Shown piece after piece: positions 20,683-29,216 of a DNA stretch of 64,000 bases. The position numbers and the translations under genes were made by a program. Below the pieces are notes generated by a model. That model was not told the DNA's origin and ran no database searches. It saw only the letters and a program-made list of their open reading frames with translations. The stretch lies in contig NZ_MUZA01000023.1 of assembly GCF_021442385.1 (NCBI RefSeq), positions 24,561 to 88,560 of the forward strand. The letters are read 5' to 3'. The number at the start of each line of letters is the position of its first letter. Position 1 is the first letter of the stretch. The DNA is from Micromonospora sp. MH99 (GTDB lineage: Bacteria > Actinomycetota > Actinomycetes > Mycobacteriales > Micromonosporaceae).

Positions 20683-21491
20683 ACGAGCGCAGCGAGCGGA
20701 GCGTGACCGCCGGTCTTCCCGGCCGCCTGGGTCGGGCGGCGGCGATGTCGCTGCTCGCCGGCACGGTGGGCGGCGCCGCTGTCCTGGCCGGTGAGGCGTT
20801 CGTCGCCCGGCACCGGCGCTATGCCGAGCCGGAGCTGGGGCTGGCGTTGCGGGCCACTATCGGTCGGGCCGACGCCGCGCCGCTGCGGCTGGTGCTGCTC
20901 GGTGACTCGTCGGCGTTGGGCGTGGGCGTCGACCGCCTCGACGACACCATCGGCGGACAGTTGGCCAACCTGCTCGCCGAGGGGCCGACCGGTCGCCGGG
21001 TGCACCTGTCCAGCGTCGGTGTCTCCGGGTCCCGCTCGACGGACCTGGCGACCCAGGTCGCCCGGGCCCTGCTCGGCGAGCGGCCCGACGTGGCACTCAT
21101 CCTGATCGGCGCGAACGACGCGACCGGGCTGCGCCGACCCGCCGACGCGTCCGCCTATCTCGGGGCGGCGGTGCACCGGCTGCGGGAGGCGCGCGTCGAG
21201 GTGGTGGTGGGCACCTGCCCCGACCTCGGGGCCGTACGCGCCATCGCGCCGCCGCTGCGTCAGCTGGTCGGCTGGTCCGGGCGGCGGATGGCGCGCGCGC
21301 AGACCACTGCGGTGTTGGAGGCGGGCGGCGCGGTGGTCGACCTCGCCACCGAGACCGGTCCGGTCTTCCGGGCCGACGCGGGGACGCTCTGCCACGACGG
21401 CTTCCACCCCTCCGCCGACGGCTACCGGGTGTGGGCGCACGCCCTGCTGCCGGCCGTCGCTGCCGCGGCGGCGGTCGCCTCCCGGCGCTAG
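20679..21491 (+). CDS. SGNH/GDSL hydrolase (second of a tandem pair)
   Basis: 270 residues. A paralogue of the gene before it: VLLGDSSALGVG, IGANDATGL, VVGTCPDLGAVRAI (almost identical to its partner) and HDGFHPSADGY. One N-terminal hydrophobic helix is present. The ATG start overlaps the upstream stop (ATGA). Its first residues, MNERSERS, come from a GAGCGCAGCGAGCGG-type dispersed sequence, so the GTG at 20703-20705 is a possible true start. The pair probably arose by tandem duplication and diverged, since the first copy has a C-terminal extension this one lacks. Confidence 0.87.
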   Translation: MNERSERSVTAGLPGRLGRAAAMSLLAGTVGGAAVLAGEAFVARHRRYAEPELGLALRATIGRADAAPLRLVLLGDSSALGVGVDRLDDTIGGQLANLLAEGPTGRRVHLSSVGVSGSRSTDLATQVARALLGERPDVALILIGANDATGLRRPADASAYLGAAVHRLREARVEVVVGTCPDLGAVRAIAPPLRQLVGWSGRRMARAQTTAVLEAGGAVVDLATETGPVFRADAGTLCHDGFHPSADGYRVWAHALLPAVAAAAAVASRR

Positions 21492-21558
21492 AGCGGCGTC
21501 CGGGCGGGGTGACATTTCCCGCCGCGCCTGCTTCTTCCGTGCCATGTTACCGGCGGGT

Positions 21559-21564
21559 TAACGT
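21559..21564 (+). promoter_or_regulatory. -10 box of the thiolase gene, leaderless spacing
   Basis: TAACGT ends six bases before the ATG at 21571. A weak -35 (TTCCGT, 21535-21540) lies 18 bases further upstream. Confidence 0.45.
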
Positions 21565-21570
21565 TGGCTC

Positions 21571-22833
21571 ATGCCGATTGAGTCGTCCCGCGACGCCGTC
21601 ATCGTCGCTACCGCCCGCTCCCCCATCGGTCGGGCGCACAAGGGGTCCCTGCGCGGTGTCCGCTCCGACGACCTCGCCGCGACCATCGTCCAGGCCGCGC
21701 TGGACAAGGTCCCCCAACTCGACCCGACCACCATCGACGACATCTACCTCGGGTGCGGCCTGCCCGGCGGTGAGCAGGGCTTCAACATGGCCCGCGTGGT
21801 GGCCACCCTGCTCGGGCTGGACACCGTCCCCGGCGCCACGCTGACCCGCTACTGCGCCTCCTCGTTGCAGACCACCCGGATGGCGTTGCACGCGATCCGC
21901 GCCGGCGAGGGCGACGTGTTCGTCTCCGCAGGTGTCGAGATGGTCTCCCGCTACGCCCGCGGCAGCTCCGACGGGCTGCCTCCCGAGGCGCAGGCCCTCG
22001 TCGGCGGCGGCTGGGAGAACCCGCGCTTCGCGGCGGCCGGCGAGCGCTCCAAGCGTCGCGCGCAGGGTGGCGCCGAGGTGTGGACCGACCCGCGCGAGGC
22101 CGGTGAGCTGCCGGACATCTATCTGACCATGGGGCAGACCGCGGAGAACCTGGCCCAGGTGCACGACGTCACCCGCGCCGACATGGACGAGTTCGGTGTC
22201 CGCAGCCAGAACCTCGCCGAGAAGGCCATCGCCGACGGCTTCTGGGCCCGGGAGATCACCCCGGTCACCACGCCGGACGGCACAGTGGTGAGCACCGACG
22301 ACGGCCCCCGCGCGGGCGTCACCCTGGACGCGGTCGCCGGCCTGAAGCCGGTGTTCCGCCCGGACGGCCGGATCACCGCGGGCAACTGCTGCCCGCTCAA
22401 CGACGGCGCCGCCGCCGTCGTCGTGATGAGCGCCCAGCGGGCGCAGGAGCTGGGTCTGACCCCGCTGGCCCGGATCGTCTCCACCGGCGTGACCGCGCTG
22501 TCGCCGGAGATCATGGGCCTCGGACCGGTCGAGGCGTCCCGACAGGCCCTGAAGCGGGCCGGCATGACCATCGACGACGTCGACCTGGTCGAGATCAACG
22601 AGGCGTTCGCCGCCCAGGTGATCCCCTCCTACCGGCAGTTGGGCATCCCGGAGGAGAAGCTGAACGTCATGGGCGGCGCGATCGCGGTCGGCCACCCGTT
22701 CGGCATGACCGGCGCCCGGATCACCGGCACCCTGCTCAACGCGCTGGAGTGGCACGACAAGACCATCGGTCTGGAGACGATGTGCGTCGGCGGCGGCCAG
22801 GGCATGGCCATGGTTCTCGAACGCCTGAGCTGA
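21571..22833 (+). CDS. Acetyl-CoA C-acyltransferase (thiolase)
   Basis: 420 residues. The acyl-accepting cysteine is in [10 protein letters not shown] (about residue 92), the catalytic His in [10 protein letters not shown] / [16 protein letters not shown], and the second Cys in [12 protein letters not shown], all intact. It catalyses reversible Claisen condensation or thiolysis; fatty acid beta-oxidation is the likely role (compare fadA3, Rv1074c, from memory), though a biosynthetic role cannot be excluded. The ATG start is leaderless. It is convergent with the 22841 gene, with a 7-base gap. Confidence 0.92.
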   Translation: MPIESSRDAVIVATARSPIGRAHKGSLRGVRSDDLAATIVQAALDKVPQLDPTTIDDIYLGCGLPGGEQGFNMARVVATLLGLDTVPGATLTRYCASSLQTTRMALHAIRAGEGDVFVSAGVEMVSRYARGSSDGLPPEAQALVGGGWENPRFAAAGERSKRRAQGGAEVWTDPREAGELPDIYLTMGQTAENLAQVHDVTRADMDEFGVRSQNLAEKAIADGFWAREITPVTTPDGTVVSTDDGPRAGVTLDAVAGLKPVFRPDGRITAGNCCPLNDGAAAVVVMSAQRAQELGLTPLARIVSTGVTALSPEIMGLGPVEASRQALKRAGMTIDDVDLVEINEAFAAQVIPSYRQLGIPEEKLNVMGGAIAVGHPFGMTGARITGTLLNALEWHDKTIGLETMCVGGGQGMAMVLERLS

Positions 22834-22840
22834 CCCGACG

Positions 22841-23161
22841 TCAGAGCGCGCCGCGGGTCGCCGTCACCTCGGCGGCGGCCCGCGCCAGCGCCTCGGCGTC
22901 GGCCCCGGCGGCCAGCAGGTCGGCAGTGACCACGCGCAGCTGGTCGGGCAGGGCCAGGTCGTTGTCCAGCCGGGGCACGGTCCGGCGGGGCTGCCCCTCG
23001 GCGTCGGCCGCCAGGTTGGCGATTTCCTGCACCAACCGGTGCATCAGGTCGGCGCGGGGCACGTTGCCGGTGGTCGCCGCCGCCGCCCAGCGCGGCTGCT
23101 CCCAGTGCCCGACCTGGCGGACCAGCAACCGCACGGTCCGCTCCAACTCCTCTGCGCTCAT
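22841..23161 (-). CDS. Hypothetical small protein
   Basis: 106 residues if it starts at the ATG 23159-23161 ([20 protein letters not shown]); an upstream ATG at 23197 would add 12 residues. Neither start has a good ribosome-binding site. The protein is alpha-helical in appearance, with no cysteines, no membrane segment and no recognised motif. Codon use matches its neighbours, and its position 46 bases downstream of a BI-1 gene suggests co-transcription. I do not recognise a family. Confidence 0.6.
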   Translation of the reverse strand: MSAEELERTVRLLVRQVGHWEQPRWAAAATTGNVPRADLMHRLVQEIANLAADAEGQPRRTVPRLDNDLALPDQLRVVTADLLAAGADAEALARAAAEVTATRGAL

Positions 23162-23207
23162 CGCCGCCGAGTCTACGGCCGACGCCGGCCCCGACATCGC
23201 GGACCGC

Positions 23208-23966
23208 TCAGCGGCGCAGGTAGCTGAGCAGCCGTAGCAGCTGCCAGTAGAGGAAGACCAGGCCGGTGAGCAGGCCGAACGCGCTCAGCCACGCGTACCG
23301 GCGGGGTCGGCCGTCGCGCACCGAACGCTCGACGAGGTCGAAGTCGAGGATGAAGCTGAACGCACCGGCGATGATCGCCACGACCGAGAAGGCGTACGGC
23401 AGCCAGCCGACCTCCCCGCTGACGCTGTAGACCGCCAGCCCCGGCCGGCCGGAGATCAGGTACGACACGAGGTTGACCACGCTCAGCACGGCGATGCCGA
23501 GCAGCGTGCCGATGACCAGGCGGGCCAGCCGGGGCGTCGCGCGGATCACCCGTGCCCGGTACAGCGCGGCCATGCCGAGAAAGACGCCGAACGTGCCGGC
23601 CACCGCCTGCACCACGATCCCCGGATAGACCTGCTCGAAGGTCCGGCTGGCGACCCCCAGCAGCAACCCCTGGAGCAACGCGTAGCCGACGATCGGCACC
23701 GGGTTGGTGATCCCCCGCAACGAGATGACCAGGACCAGCGCGATCGAGGCCAGGGCGGTGCCGGCCAGGGCCGCCCCCGACCACACCGCGTCGGGCACCA
23801 GCGCCCAGGACACCGCGGCGGCCACACCGGTGAGCAGGAGCAGTCCGACGGTACGCACCACCACGTCGTCGACGGTCATCGGCTCGACGTCGCGGGAGCT
23901 GACCACCCGGGACTCCAACCGGCCGGTCTCGTCCAGCCGGTTGAGCACCGGGTTGTTGCTGCGCAC
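23208..23966 (-). CDS. Bax inhibitor-1/YccA family membrane protein (copy 1)
   Basis: 252 residues, with seven hydrophobic segments between about residues 35 and 250 and the family C-terminal signature (FILDFDLVERSV, then LTGLVFLYWQLLRLLSYLRR). BI-1/YccA proteins are seven-helix membrane proteins linked to ion leak and stress survival; the bacterial role is unclear. The start is GTG at 23964-23966, chosen because AAGGAGG lies five bases upstream and the product then begins RSNNPVLNRL, matching the N-terminus of the neighbouring paralogue. The N-terminal SNNPVL motif is shared by both copies. Confidence 0.87.
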   Translation of the reverse strand: MRSNNPVLNRLDETGRLESRVVSSRDVEPMTVDDVVVRTVGLLLLTGVAAAVSWALVPDAVWSGAALAGTALASIALVLVISLRGITNPVPIVGYALLQGLLLGVASRTFEQVYPGIVVQAVAGTFGVFLGMAALYRARVIRATPRLARLVIGTLLGIAVLSVVNLVSYLISGRPGLAVYSVSGEVGWLPYAFSVVAIIAGAFSFILDFDLVERSVRDGRPRRYAWLSAFGLLTGLVFLYWQLLRLLSYLRR

Positions 23967-24047
23967 CGTCGCCTCCTTCGCCCGCGTACCCCTGGCAGTC
24001 ACTCTGCCCCGGACGGCCGCACGGCGGCGGCGAAACGGCGCGGACGA

Positions 24048-24084
24048 CGGCGCCCGCCCCCACGGTGAGCGGGAGCGGGCGCCG
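24048..24084 (-). terminator. Hairpin between the two BI-1 genes
   Basis: CGGCGCCCGC (24048-24057) pairs with GCGGGCGCCG (24075-24084), with a 17-nt loop, just past the stop of the upstream copy. It may separate or modulate expression of the two copies. Confidence 0.5.
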
Positions 24085-24104
24085 GTCGGACGGGACGGAC
24101 GAGA

Positions 24105-24920
24105 TCAGTCGTCGCCCTGGAAGTAGCTCAGCAGGCGCAGGATCTCGATGTAGAGCCAGACCAGGCTGACCAGGATGCCGAACGCGGCCACCCAGGAGTA
24201 GCGCTGGGGCAGGCCCATCCGGACGCCGTCCTCGATCTCCTTGAAGCTGAGCACGAAGCTCAGCGACGCGACCACGATGCAGACGAGGCTGAAGCCGATG
24301 GCCAGCGGGCTGCCGTCACGCAGACCCGTGTTGATGCCGAACAGCGCCAGCACCAGGTTGATCAGCAAGACCGCGGCGAGGCCGATGATCACCGAAGTCA
24401 TGACCTTGACGAAGACCGGGGTGGCCCGGATGATCTTCGCCTTGTAGATCATCGTCATCACGAAGAAGATGCCGAAGCTCGCCACGGCGGCCTGGAGCAC
24501 GATGCCGTCGTAGGCGGACTCGAACGCCTTGCTGACCATGCCGACGAAGACACCTTCGACGACCGCGTACGCGATGACGAGCGCCGGGTTGGCCATCCGG
24601 GAGAACGAGATGATCAGGCCGAGCACCAGGCCGACGACCGCCGCGCCGATCCAGGCGGTGCTGACCAGCGCGTCGGGCACGAGCACCCAGGCTGCCGCGG
24701 CGGTGATGCCGAGGATGCCGAACAGAGCAACCGTCTTGACGACGACGTCGTCGACGGTCATCGGCGCCACGGCGGGCGGCGCGGCCGGGTAGCCGGCCTG
24801 GGACGGGTACTGCTGGGGAATGCCGGGCTGTCCGTACGGCCCGGCCGGTGCGTACCCGGCGGAGCGCTCCCGCTCGGCCGCCTGGCCGAGCCGGGCGAGC
24901 ACCGGGTTCGAGGTCTTCAC
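24105..24920 (-). CDS. Bax inhibitor-1/YccA family membrane protein (copy 2)
   Basis: 271 residues. The same seven-helix layout as the downstream copy but with a longer Pro/Gly/Tyr-rich N-terminus (about residues 15-50, GPYGQPGIPQQYPSQAGYP). The C-terminal family signature is FVLSFKEIEDGVRMGLPQRYSW, then VSLVWLYIEILRLLSYFQGDD. The start is GTG at 24918-24920 with GGGAGG seven bases upstream. A palindromic box at 24947-24962 lies directly upstream and may control the pair. The two genes are about 138 bases apart and clearly paralogous. Confidence 0.88.
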   Translation of the reverse strand: MKTSNPVLARLGQAAERERSAGYAPAGPYGQPGIPQQYPSQAGYPAAPPAVAPMTVDDVVVKTVALFGILGITAAAAWVLVPDALVSTAWIGAAVVGLVLGLIISFSRMANPALVIAYAVVEGVFVGMVSKAFESAYDGIVLQAAVASFGIFFVMTMIYKAKIIRATPVFVKVMTSVIIGLAAVLLINLVLALFGINTGLRDGSPLAIGFSLVCIVVASLSFVLSFKEIEDGVRMGLPQRYSWVAAFGILVSLVWLYIEILRLLSYFQGDD

Positions 24921-24946
24921 TTTCTGGCCTCCCTCAGGGGGTCGTT

Positions 24947-24962
24947 TGCACGTGAACGTGCA
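24947..24962. promoter_or_regulatory. Palindrome upstream of the BI-1 pair
   Basis: TGCACGT-GA-ACGTGCA, perfect 7-bp arms with a 2-bp centre, 27 bases upstream of the GTG start. Its size and position suit an operator for a dimeric regulator. Confidence 0.45.
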
Positions 24963-25031
24963 CCCCAAGAGTAAACTGCCCGACCCACTCCTGGTGATCA
25001 CGATGAGAACGCGGCGGCCGTGGCGGCTGGG

Positions 25032-25112
25032 TGCCCGGGGCGGGGGTCGAACCCGCATGCCTTTCGGCAGCCGCTTTTAAGGCGGCCGTGTCTGCCGTTC
25101 CACCACCCGGGC
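25032..25112 (-). tRNA. tRNA-Leu (anticodon UAA)
   Basis: A full cloverleaf with a long variable arm. The acceptor is GCCCGGG/CCCGGGC, the D stem GTG/CAC, the anticodon stem GCCGC/GCGGC around CTTAAAA (anticodon TAA), the variable arm TGCC-GAAA-GGCA, and the T arm GCGGG-TTCGACC-CCCGC. The discriminator is A. The 3' CCA is not encoded (the genomic sequence continues CCC), so it must be added. Length is 81 nt. Confidence 0.95.
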
Positions 25113-25200
25113 GGGTGGCACCCGCGCGCCGACACGCACGGTGCAGTGTCACCGTAGCCGGTCGACGGCGACCCGGCGTACCCCGCCGGGCTGGCCACAT

Positions 25201-25206
25201 TAGGGT
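25201..25206 (+). promoter_or_regulatory. -10 box of the 25214 membrane protein gene, leaderless spacing
   Basis: TAGGGT ends seven bases before the GTG at 25214. No ribosome-binding site is present. Confidence 0.45.
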
Positions 25207-25213
25207 CGATGCC

Positions 25214-27073
25214 GTGAGCAGCGCAGCCCCAACGGCCCCCGACGCCGCCCCTGACCAGGTCTTCCGTCTCGACGATCAGGTCATCCGCCGACCCCGGGCC
25301 GTCCGGCTGCGCTCCGCCGTCCGCCGCCACCGGACGGACCTGCTGATCGCGTTGGTCTGGGTGGCGCTGGCCGGTTGGCTGACCCACGGCCTGTGGCCCG
25401 ACCCAAATGGGCGGACGTTGGCGCTCAACCCCGAGGACCAGACGCTCTACGAGTGGTTCCTGGCTGTCGACGCGCGGGCGCTGCTCGGTGACTTCCACCT
25501 GCTCACCGACCGGCTCAACGCCCCGGACGGCGTCAACCTGATGGCCAACACCACTGTCATCGCGCTCGGCGTCGTCTGCGCGCCGATCACCCTCCTGCTC
25601 GGCGCACCCACCACCTTCGCACTGCTCGCCGCCGCCAACCTGGCCGGCACCGCCCTCGCCTGGTACCTGCTGTTCCACCGGACGCTGCGGGCCCACCGCC
25701 TCGCCGCCGCGCTCGGCGGCGGGTTGTGCGGCTTCGGTCCGGGCATGATCTCGCAGTCCAACAGCCATCTGCACATGACGGCGCAGTGGCTGGTGCCGGT
25801 GATCGTCTGGCTGGTGCTCCGGCTGCTCCGCGCGTCCGACCCCGGCCCCACGACGACCGACGGGACGGGCCGCGCCCGATCCGTCGGCCCGGACCGACGG
25901 CGGATGATCAGCTCCGCGGCAGGGCTGGCCGCGGCCGTCACCGCGCAGGTCTTCATCGGCGAGGAGGTCCTCTTCCTCTGCGCCGTCGCGCTGCTGGTGA
26001 TGGCGATCAGCTACGCCGTGGCGGACCGGGACCTCGCCCGCCGCGCCCTGCCCGGATTCGCCGGCGGGCTGGCGATCGCCGCCGGCCTGGCGCTGCTGGT
26101 GCTCGGCTACCCGCTCTGGTTCCAGTTCGCCGGACCGCAGGGCGTCGCCGACGGGATGTTCAGCCCGGCCTACTTCTCGGCCGACCTCAGCAGCTGGTGG
26201 GCGGTCTCCCCGCTGTCCGTCGCCGGCAGTGACGAGGCGTCCCGGCTGACCACCGGCCCCGCCGAATACAACACCTTCCTCGGCTGGCCGCTGCTGCTGG
26301 TCACCGCCTTCTGCGCGGTCTGGGCCGGCCGGCGCCGGGTGGTGCTCGCCTGCGTGGTGGCGGCGCTGGTGATGGGCGCGCTCTCCCTCGGCCCGGAGGT
26401 GGTGCTCGGCGGCACCCGCACCGCGCTGCCCGGCCCGTACGCCCTGCTGGCCGGGTTGCCGGTGGTGGACGGCGCGCTGCCGATGCGGTTCGGCCTGGCG
26501 CTGCTCCCGATCGTGGCGACGGTGCTCGTCGTGGCCGTCGACCGGGCGCTGCGCGGCACCGGCCGGGCGCGGCGGCTGGTGCCGCTGGCCGTCATCGCAG
26601 CCCTGCTGCCGATCTTTCCGACTCCACTGCCGACCACCGAGCGGCCCGCCGTGCCGGAGTTCATCACCGGCGGGCACTGGCGGCAGTGCGTCCGCCCGGG
26701 CGGGGTGCTGGTCCCGGTGCCGCTGCCCACCCCCAAGGAACCGTGGCCGATGCGCTGGGCAGCCGCCGCCGACGCCGGGTTCGGCCTGCCCGAGGGGTTC
26801 TTCATCGGCCCGTACGGACGCCATGGCACCGCCGCCATGGGCACCTTCAAGCAGCCCACCTCCGCCCTGCTGGCCGACGTCGCCCGCCGCGGCGACCAGC
26901 CGGCCATCGGCGACGAACAGCGCCGGCAGGCCGCCCGGGACGTCGACTTCTGGGGAGCGTCCTGCGTGGCACTGGCCGACGACGCGCCGCACGCCGACAG
27001 CCTGCGGGCGACCCTGGAGCAGTTGTACGGCCCGGCCACCCGCGTCGCCGACGCCTGGATCTGGCGGGTCTGA
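25214..27073 (+). CDS. Large polytopic membrane protein, possibly GT-C-type glycosyltransferase
   Basis: 619 residues with about eleven hydrophobic segments spread over residues 40-480 and a C-terminal soluble domain of about 120 residues. A conserved-looking first loop holds LNPEDQTLYEWFLA and LTDRLNAPDGVNLMANTT, which recalls the acidic loop of GT-C glycosyltransferases, but no certain catalytic motif is present, so this is only a suggestion. The GTG start is leaderless. It is divergent from the tRNA-Leu gene and convergent with NDH-2, from which it is separated by a strong hairpin. Confidence 0.7.
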   Translation: MSSAAPTAPDAAPDQVFRLDDQVIRRPRAVRLRSAVRRHRTDLLIALVWVALAGWLTHGLWPDPNGRTLALNPEDQTLYEWFLAVDARALLGDFHLLTDRLNAPDGVNLMANTTVIALGVVCAPITLLLGAPTTFALLAAANLAGTALAWYLLFHRTLRAHRLAAALGGGLCGFGPGMISQSNSHLHMTAQWLVPVIVWLVLRLLRASDPGPTTTDGTGRARSVGPDRRRMISSAAGLAAAVTAQVFIGEEVLFLCAVALLVMAISYAVADRDLARRALPGFAGGLAIAAGLALLVLGYPLWFQFAGPQGVADGMFSPAYFSADLSSWWAVSPLSVAGSDEASRLTTGPAEYNTFLGWPLLLVTAFCAVWAGRRRVVLACVVAALVMGALSLGPEVVLGGTRTALPGPYALLAGLPVVDGALPMRFGLALLPIVATVLVVAVDRALRGTGRARRLVPLAVIAALLPIFPTPLPTTERPAVPEFITGGHWRQCVRPGGVLVPVPLPTPKEPWPMRWAAAADAGFGLPEGFFIGPYGRHGTAAMGTFKQPTSALLADVARRGDQPAIGDEQRRQAARDVDFWGASCVALADDAPHADSLRATLEQLYGPATRVADAWIWRV

Positions 27074-27085
27074 CGCCGAACATCG

Positions 27086-27120
27086 CGAAAGGGCCCCTCC
27101 CGGTCGGGGGGGCCCTTTCG
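27086..27120. terminator. Bidirectional terminator between the membrane protein and NDH-2 genes
   Basis: CGAAAGGGCCCC (27086-27097) pairs perfectly with GGGGCCCTTTCG (27109-27120); the loop is 11 nt. The A/T-rich base of the stem gives a short T run on either strand. The best rho-independent terminator in the window. Confidence 0.85.
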
Positions 27121-27130
27121 TCCAGTTCGC

Positions 27131-28462
27131 TCAGACGCGGGGTGCGCCGACCGGCTGGGACGCCTCGACGAACTCCTCGCGCGGGTCGTGCAGCTGACCC
27201 AGGGCGACGACCTCACGCTTGAGGAAGAACGCCAGCGACCAGTCCACGACCACCCGGACCTTACGGTTGAACGAGGGGATCCGGCTCATGTGGTACGTCC
27301 GGTGCATGAACCAGGCCGGCCAGCCGGTCATCTTGATGCCGTACACCTGGGCGACGCCCTTGTGCAGGCCGAGGCTGGCGACGCTGCCGACGTGCTTGTG
27401 CTTGTAGTTGACCGGCTCGCGGCCCCGGATCACGTTCGCGATGTTGTCGGCCATCCGCGCCGCCTGGCGCACCGCGTGCTGGGCGCTCGGCGAGCAGAAG
27501 TTGCCCGGCTCCTTGGTCAGGTCCGGTACGGCGGCGCAGTCACCGGCGCTCCACGCGCCCTCGATGACCCGGTCACCGTCGACCACCTGCAGGGTGGGGA
27601 TGCAGGTGACCCGCCGGCGGTCGTCACGCGGGAAGTCCGTCGCGTCCAGCATCGGCGACGGCTTCACGCCTGCCGTCCAGACGATCGTGTCGGACCGGAA
27701 GCTGTCCCCGTCGGAGAGCTTGACCACCCCGTCGACGCAGGACTCCAGGCGGGTGTCCAACCGGATGTCCATGTTGCGCTTCATGAGCTGCTGCACCGTG
27801 TAGGCGCCCATGTCCCGGTCGACCTCGGGCAGGACGCGGTTGGTGGCCTCGACGAGCACCCAGCGCATGTCCTCCGGCTTCAGCTCCGGGTAGTAGCGCA
27901 GGGCGTCCCGGGCCATGTCCTCCATCTCGGCGAGCGCCTCGATGCCCGCGTAACCGCCACCGACGAACGTGAAGGTCAGCGCCGAGCGGCGCACCTCCGC
28001 ATCCGGGGTCACGGCCGCGACGTCCAGCCGGTCCAGCACGTGGTTACGGAGGTAGATCGCCTCACCGATGGTCTTGAACCCGATGCCCTGCTCGTGCAGC
28101 CCGGGAATCGGCAGCGTCCGGGACACCGAACCCGGCGCGACGATCACGTGGTCGTACGCGATCTCGCGGGCCGGGCCGACGATCGGCTGCACGGTGGCCA
28201 CCTTGCGGTCGTGCTCGACACGCGTGACCGTTCCCGCCACCACCTTGCACCGGCGCAGTTCCCGCCGCAGCGGCACCACGGAGTGCCGGGGGGAGATGTT
28301 CCCCGCCGCGGCCTCGGGCAGGAACGGCTGGTAGGTCATGTGGGGCTGGGGGTCCACGACGATGACCTCAGCCTCACGGGAGCTGAGCTTCTTTGACAGG
28401 CGCAGGGCCGCGTAGAGACCGACGTGCCCGGCACCCACCACAAGGATCCGCTTCGGATTCAC
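27131..28462 (-). CDS. ndh: Type II NADH dehydrogenase (NAD(P)/FAD-dependent oxidoreductase)
   Basis: 443 residues. The N-terminal FAD Rossmann motif is RILVVGAGHVGLYAALRL, the NAD(H) motif is TFTFVGGGYAGIEALAE, and the FAD-phosphate region is GAWSAGDCAAVPD. C-terminal hydrophobic residues (WPAWFMHRTYHM and VDWSLAFFL) form the membrane-associating helix typical of NDH-2. It transfers electrons from NADH to menaquinone without proton pumping. The start is GTG at 28460-28462. A related oxidoreductase role cannot be excluded. Confidence 0.85.
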   Translation of the reverse strand: MNPKRILVVGAGHVGLYAALRLSKKLSSREAEVIVVDPQPHMTYQPFLPEAAAGNISPRHSVVPLRRELRRCKVVAGTVTRVEHDRKVATVQPIVGPAREIAYDHVIVAPGSVSRTLPIPGLHEQGIGFKTIGEAIYLRNHVLDRLDVAAVTPDAEVRRSALTFTFVGGGYAGIEALAEMEDMARDALRYYPELKPEDMRWVLVEATNRVLPEVDRDMGAYTVQQLMKRNMDIRLDTRLESCVDGVVKLSDGDSFRSDTIVWTAGVKPSPMLDATDFPRDDRRRVTCIPTLQVVDGDRVIEGAWSAGDCAAVPDLTKEPGNFCSPSAQHAVRQAARMADNIANVIRGREPVNYKHKHVGSVASLGLHKGVAQVYGIKMTGWPAWFMHRTYHMSRIPSFNRKVRVVVDWSLAFFLKREVVALGQLHDPREEFVEASQPVGAPRV

Positions 28463-28527
28463 GTCATCTATCTTTCCCCGCCCGGCTCAGGTAATCCCGC
28501 TCGCGCCCCCCATCTGTGACGGAACAC

Positions 28528-28566
28528 AACCCCTGTGACCTGCGTAACCCTGTCGCCACAGGGGTT
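28528..28566 (-). terminator. Hairpin at the 3' end of the 28566 gene
   Basis: AACCCCTGTG (28528-28537) pairs with CACAGGGGTT (28557-28566). The upstream arm of the transcript begins right at the stop codon of the gene. Confidence 0.55.
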
Positions 28567-29129
28567 CACCTACGCCGCAGCAGCCAACCCAGCAACGCGA
28601 CGAGACCCACCGCCACCACCAGCCCCAGCACGGTGACCCACTGATGACCGGCCTCCCCGCCCAGGCCCGCCGCCTGCAACAGCAGCACCCCCAGCACGGC
28701 AGTGCCCAACAGCACCGCCGCCACCCGCAGCAACCACCGGGTGACCAGCTCCGGGTCCACCATCGCGTCGTACGGCAGCAGCGCCGCCAGCGCGCACAGG
28801 GAATGCCCCAGATACAACAGCGCGGCGACGGCGAGCAGCCGCCACAATTCCACCGGCCGGCCGTATCCGTCGGTGGCGAGCAGCCAGCCCCCGGCCATGA
28901 CCAGCGCCACGAAGGTCGGCCACAGCCGCCGCGGACCCATCGCGGGCAGCAGCGCGGCCACCGCCAGCAACAGCAGCGGCCGACCGGTCAACACCTCGGC
29001 GGGAAACGCCAGCGCCAGCCCGGCCAGAGCGGTGACGAAGATCGCGGCCCGGACCATCAGCGGAACGGCGCTGATCCGTGAAACAGCATTCTGAGCAGCC
29101 CGAACCCGCCCGGTGATCGCGTCGATCAT
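28566..29129 (-). CDS. Polytopic membrane protein, unknown
   Basis: 187 residues with about five hydrophobic segments (APLMVRAAIFVTALAGLAL type, then RPLLLLAVAALLPAMG, LWPTFVALVMAGGWLLA, LLAVAALLYLGHSLCALAALLPY and a C-terminal pair) and short loops. No family motif is recognised. The ATG at 29127-29129 has AGGGG nine bases upstream; a GTG two codons earlier has only three bases of spacing. It may be the last gene of the MoxR-DUF58 run upstream, separated from it by 79 bases that hold a dispersed repeat. Confidence 0.65.
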   Translation of the reverse strand: MIDAITGRVRAAQNAVSRISAVPLMVRAAIFVTALAGLALAFPAEVLTGRPLLLLAVAALLPAMGPRRLWPTFVALVMAGGWLLATDGYGRPVELWRLLAVAALLYLGHSLCALAALLPYDAMVDPELVTRWLLRVAAVLLGTAVLGVLLLQAAGLGGEAGHQWVTVLGLVVAVGLVALLGWLLRRR

Positions 29130-29144
29130 CTGCACACACCCCTA

Positions 29145-29216
29145 GCGCTCACCGGGCTGCCTGTCGCTCGCGACTGCGGGGCTCGCAAACCCGGCTCACT
29201 CCTCGCGCTCACCGGG
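29145..29216. repeat. Dispersed-type element flanked by 12-bp direct repeats
   Basis: GCGCTCACCGGG occurs at 29145-29156 and 29205-29216, exactly 60 bp apart. The segment between reads, in one minus-strand frame, like SARSEPGLRAPQSRA, a phrase I associate (unverified) with a common intergenic repeat in Micromonospora. It covers the stop codon of the DUF58 gene. Confidence 0.45.

Noticed and set aside
19630..21491. One of the two SGNH genes as a pseudogene
   Set aside because: Both keep all catalytic blocks and an intact frame.
25032..25112. tRNA as an integration (att) site with a neighbouring mobile element
   Set aside because: No integrase, no repeated tRNA 3' end and ordinary housekeeping genes on both sides.
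29145..29216. Small ORF within the repeat element near DUF58
   Set aside because: No start with a ribosome-binding site and no independent coding signal; the peptide-like reading is a property of the repeat.
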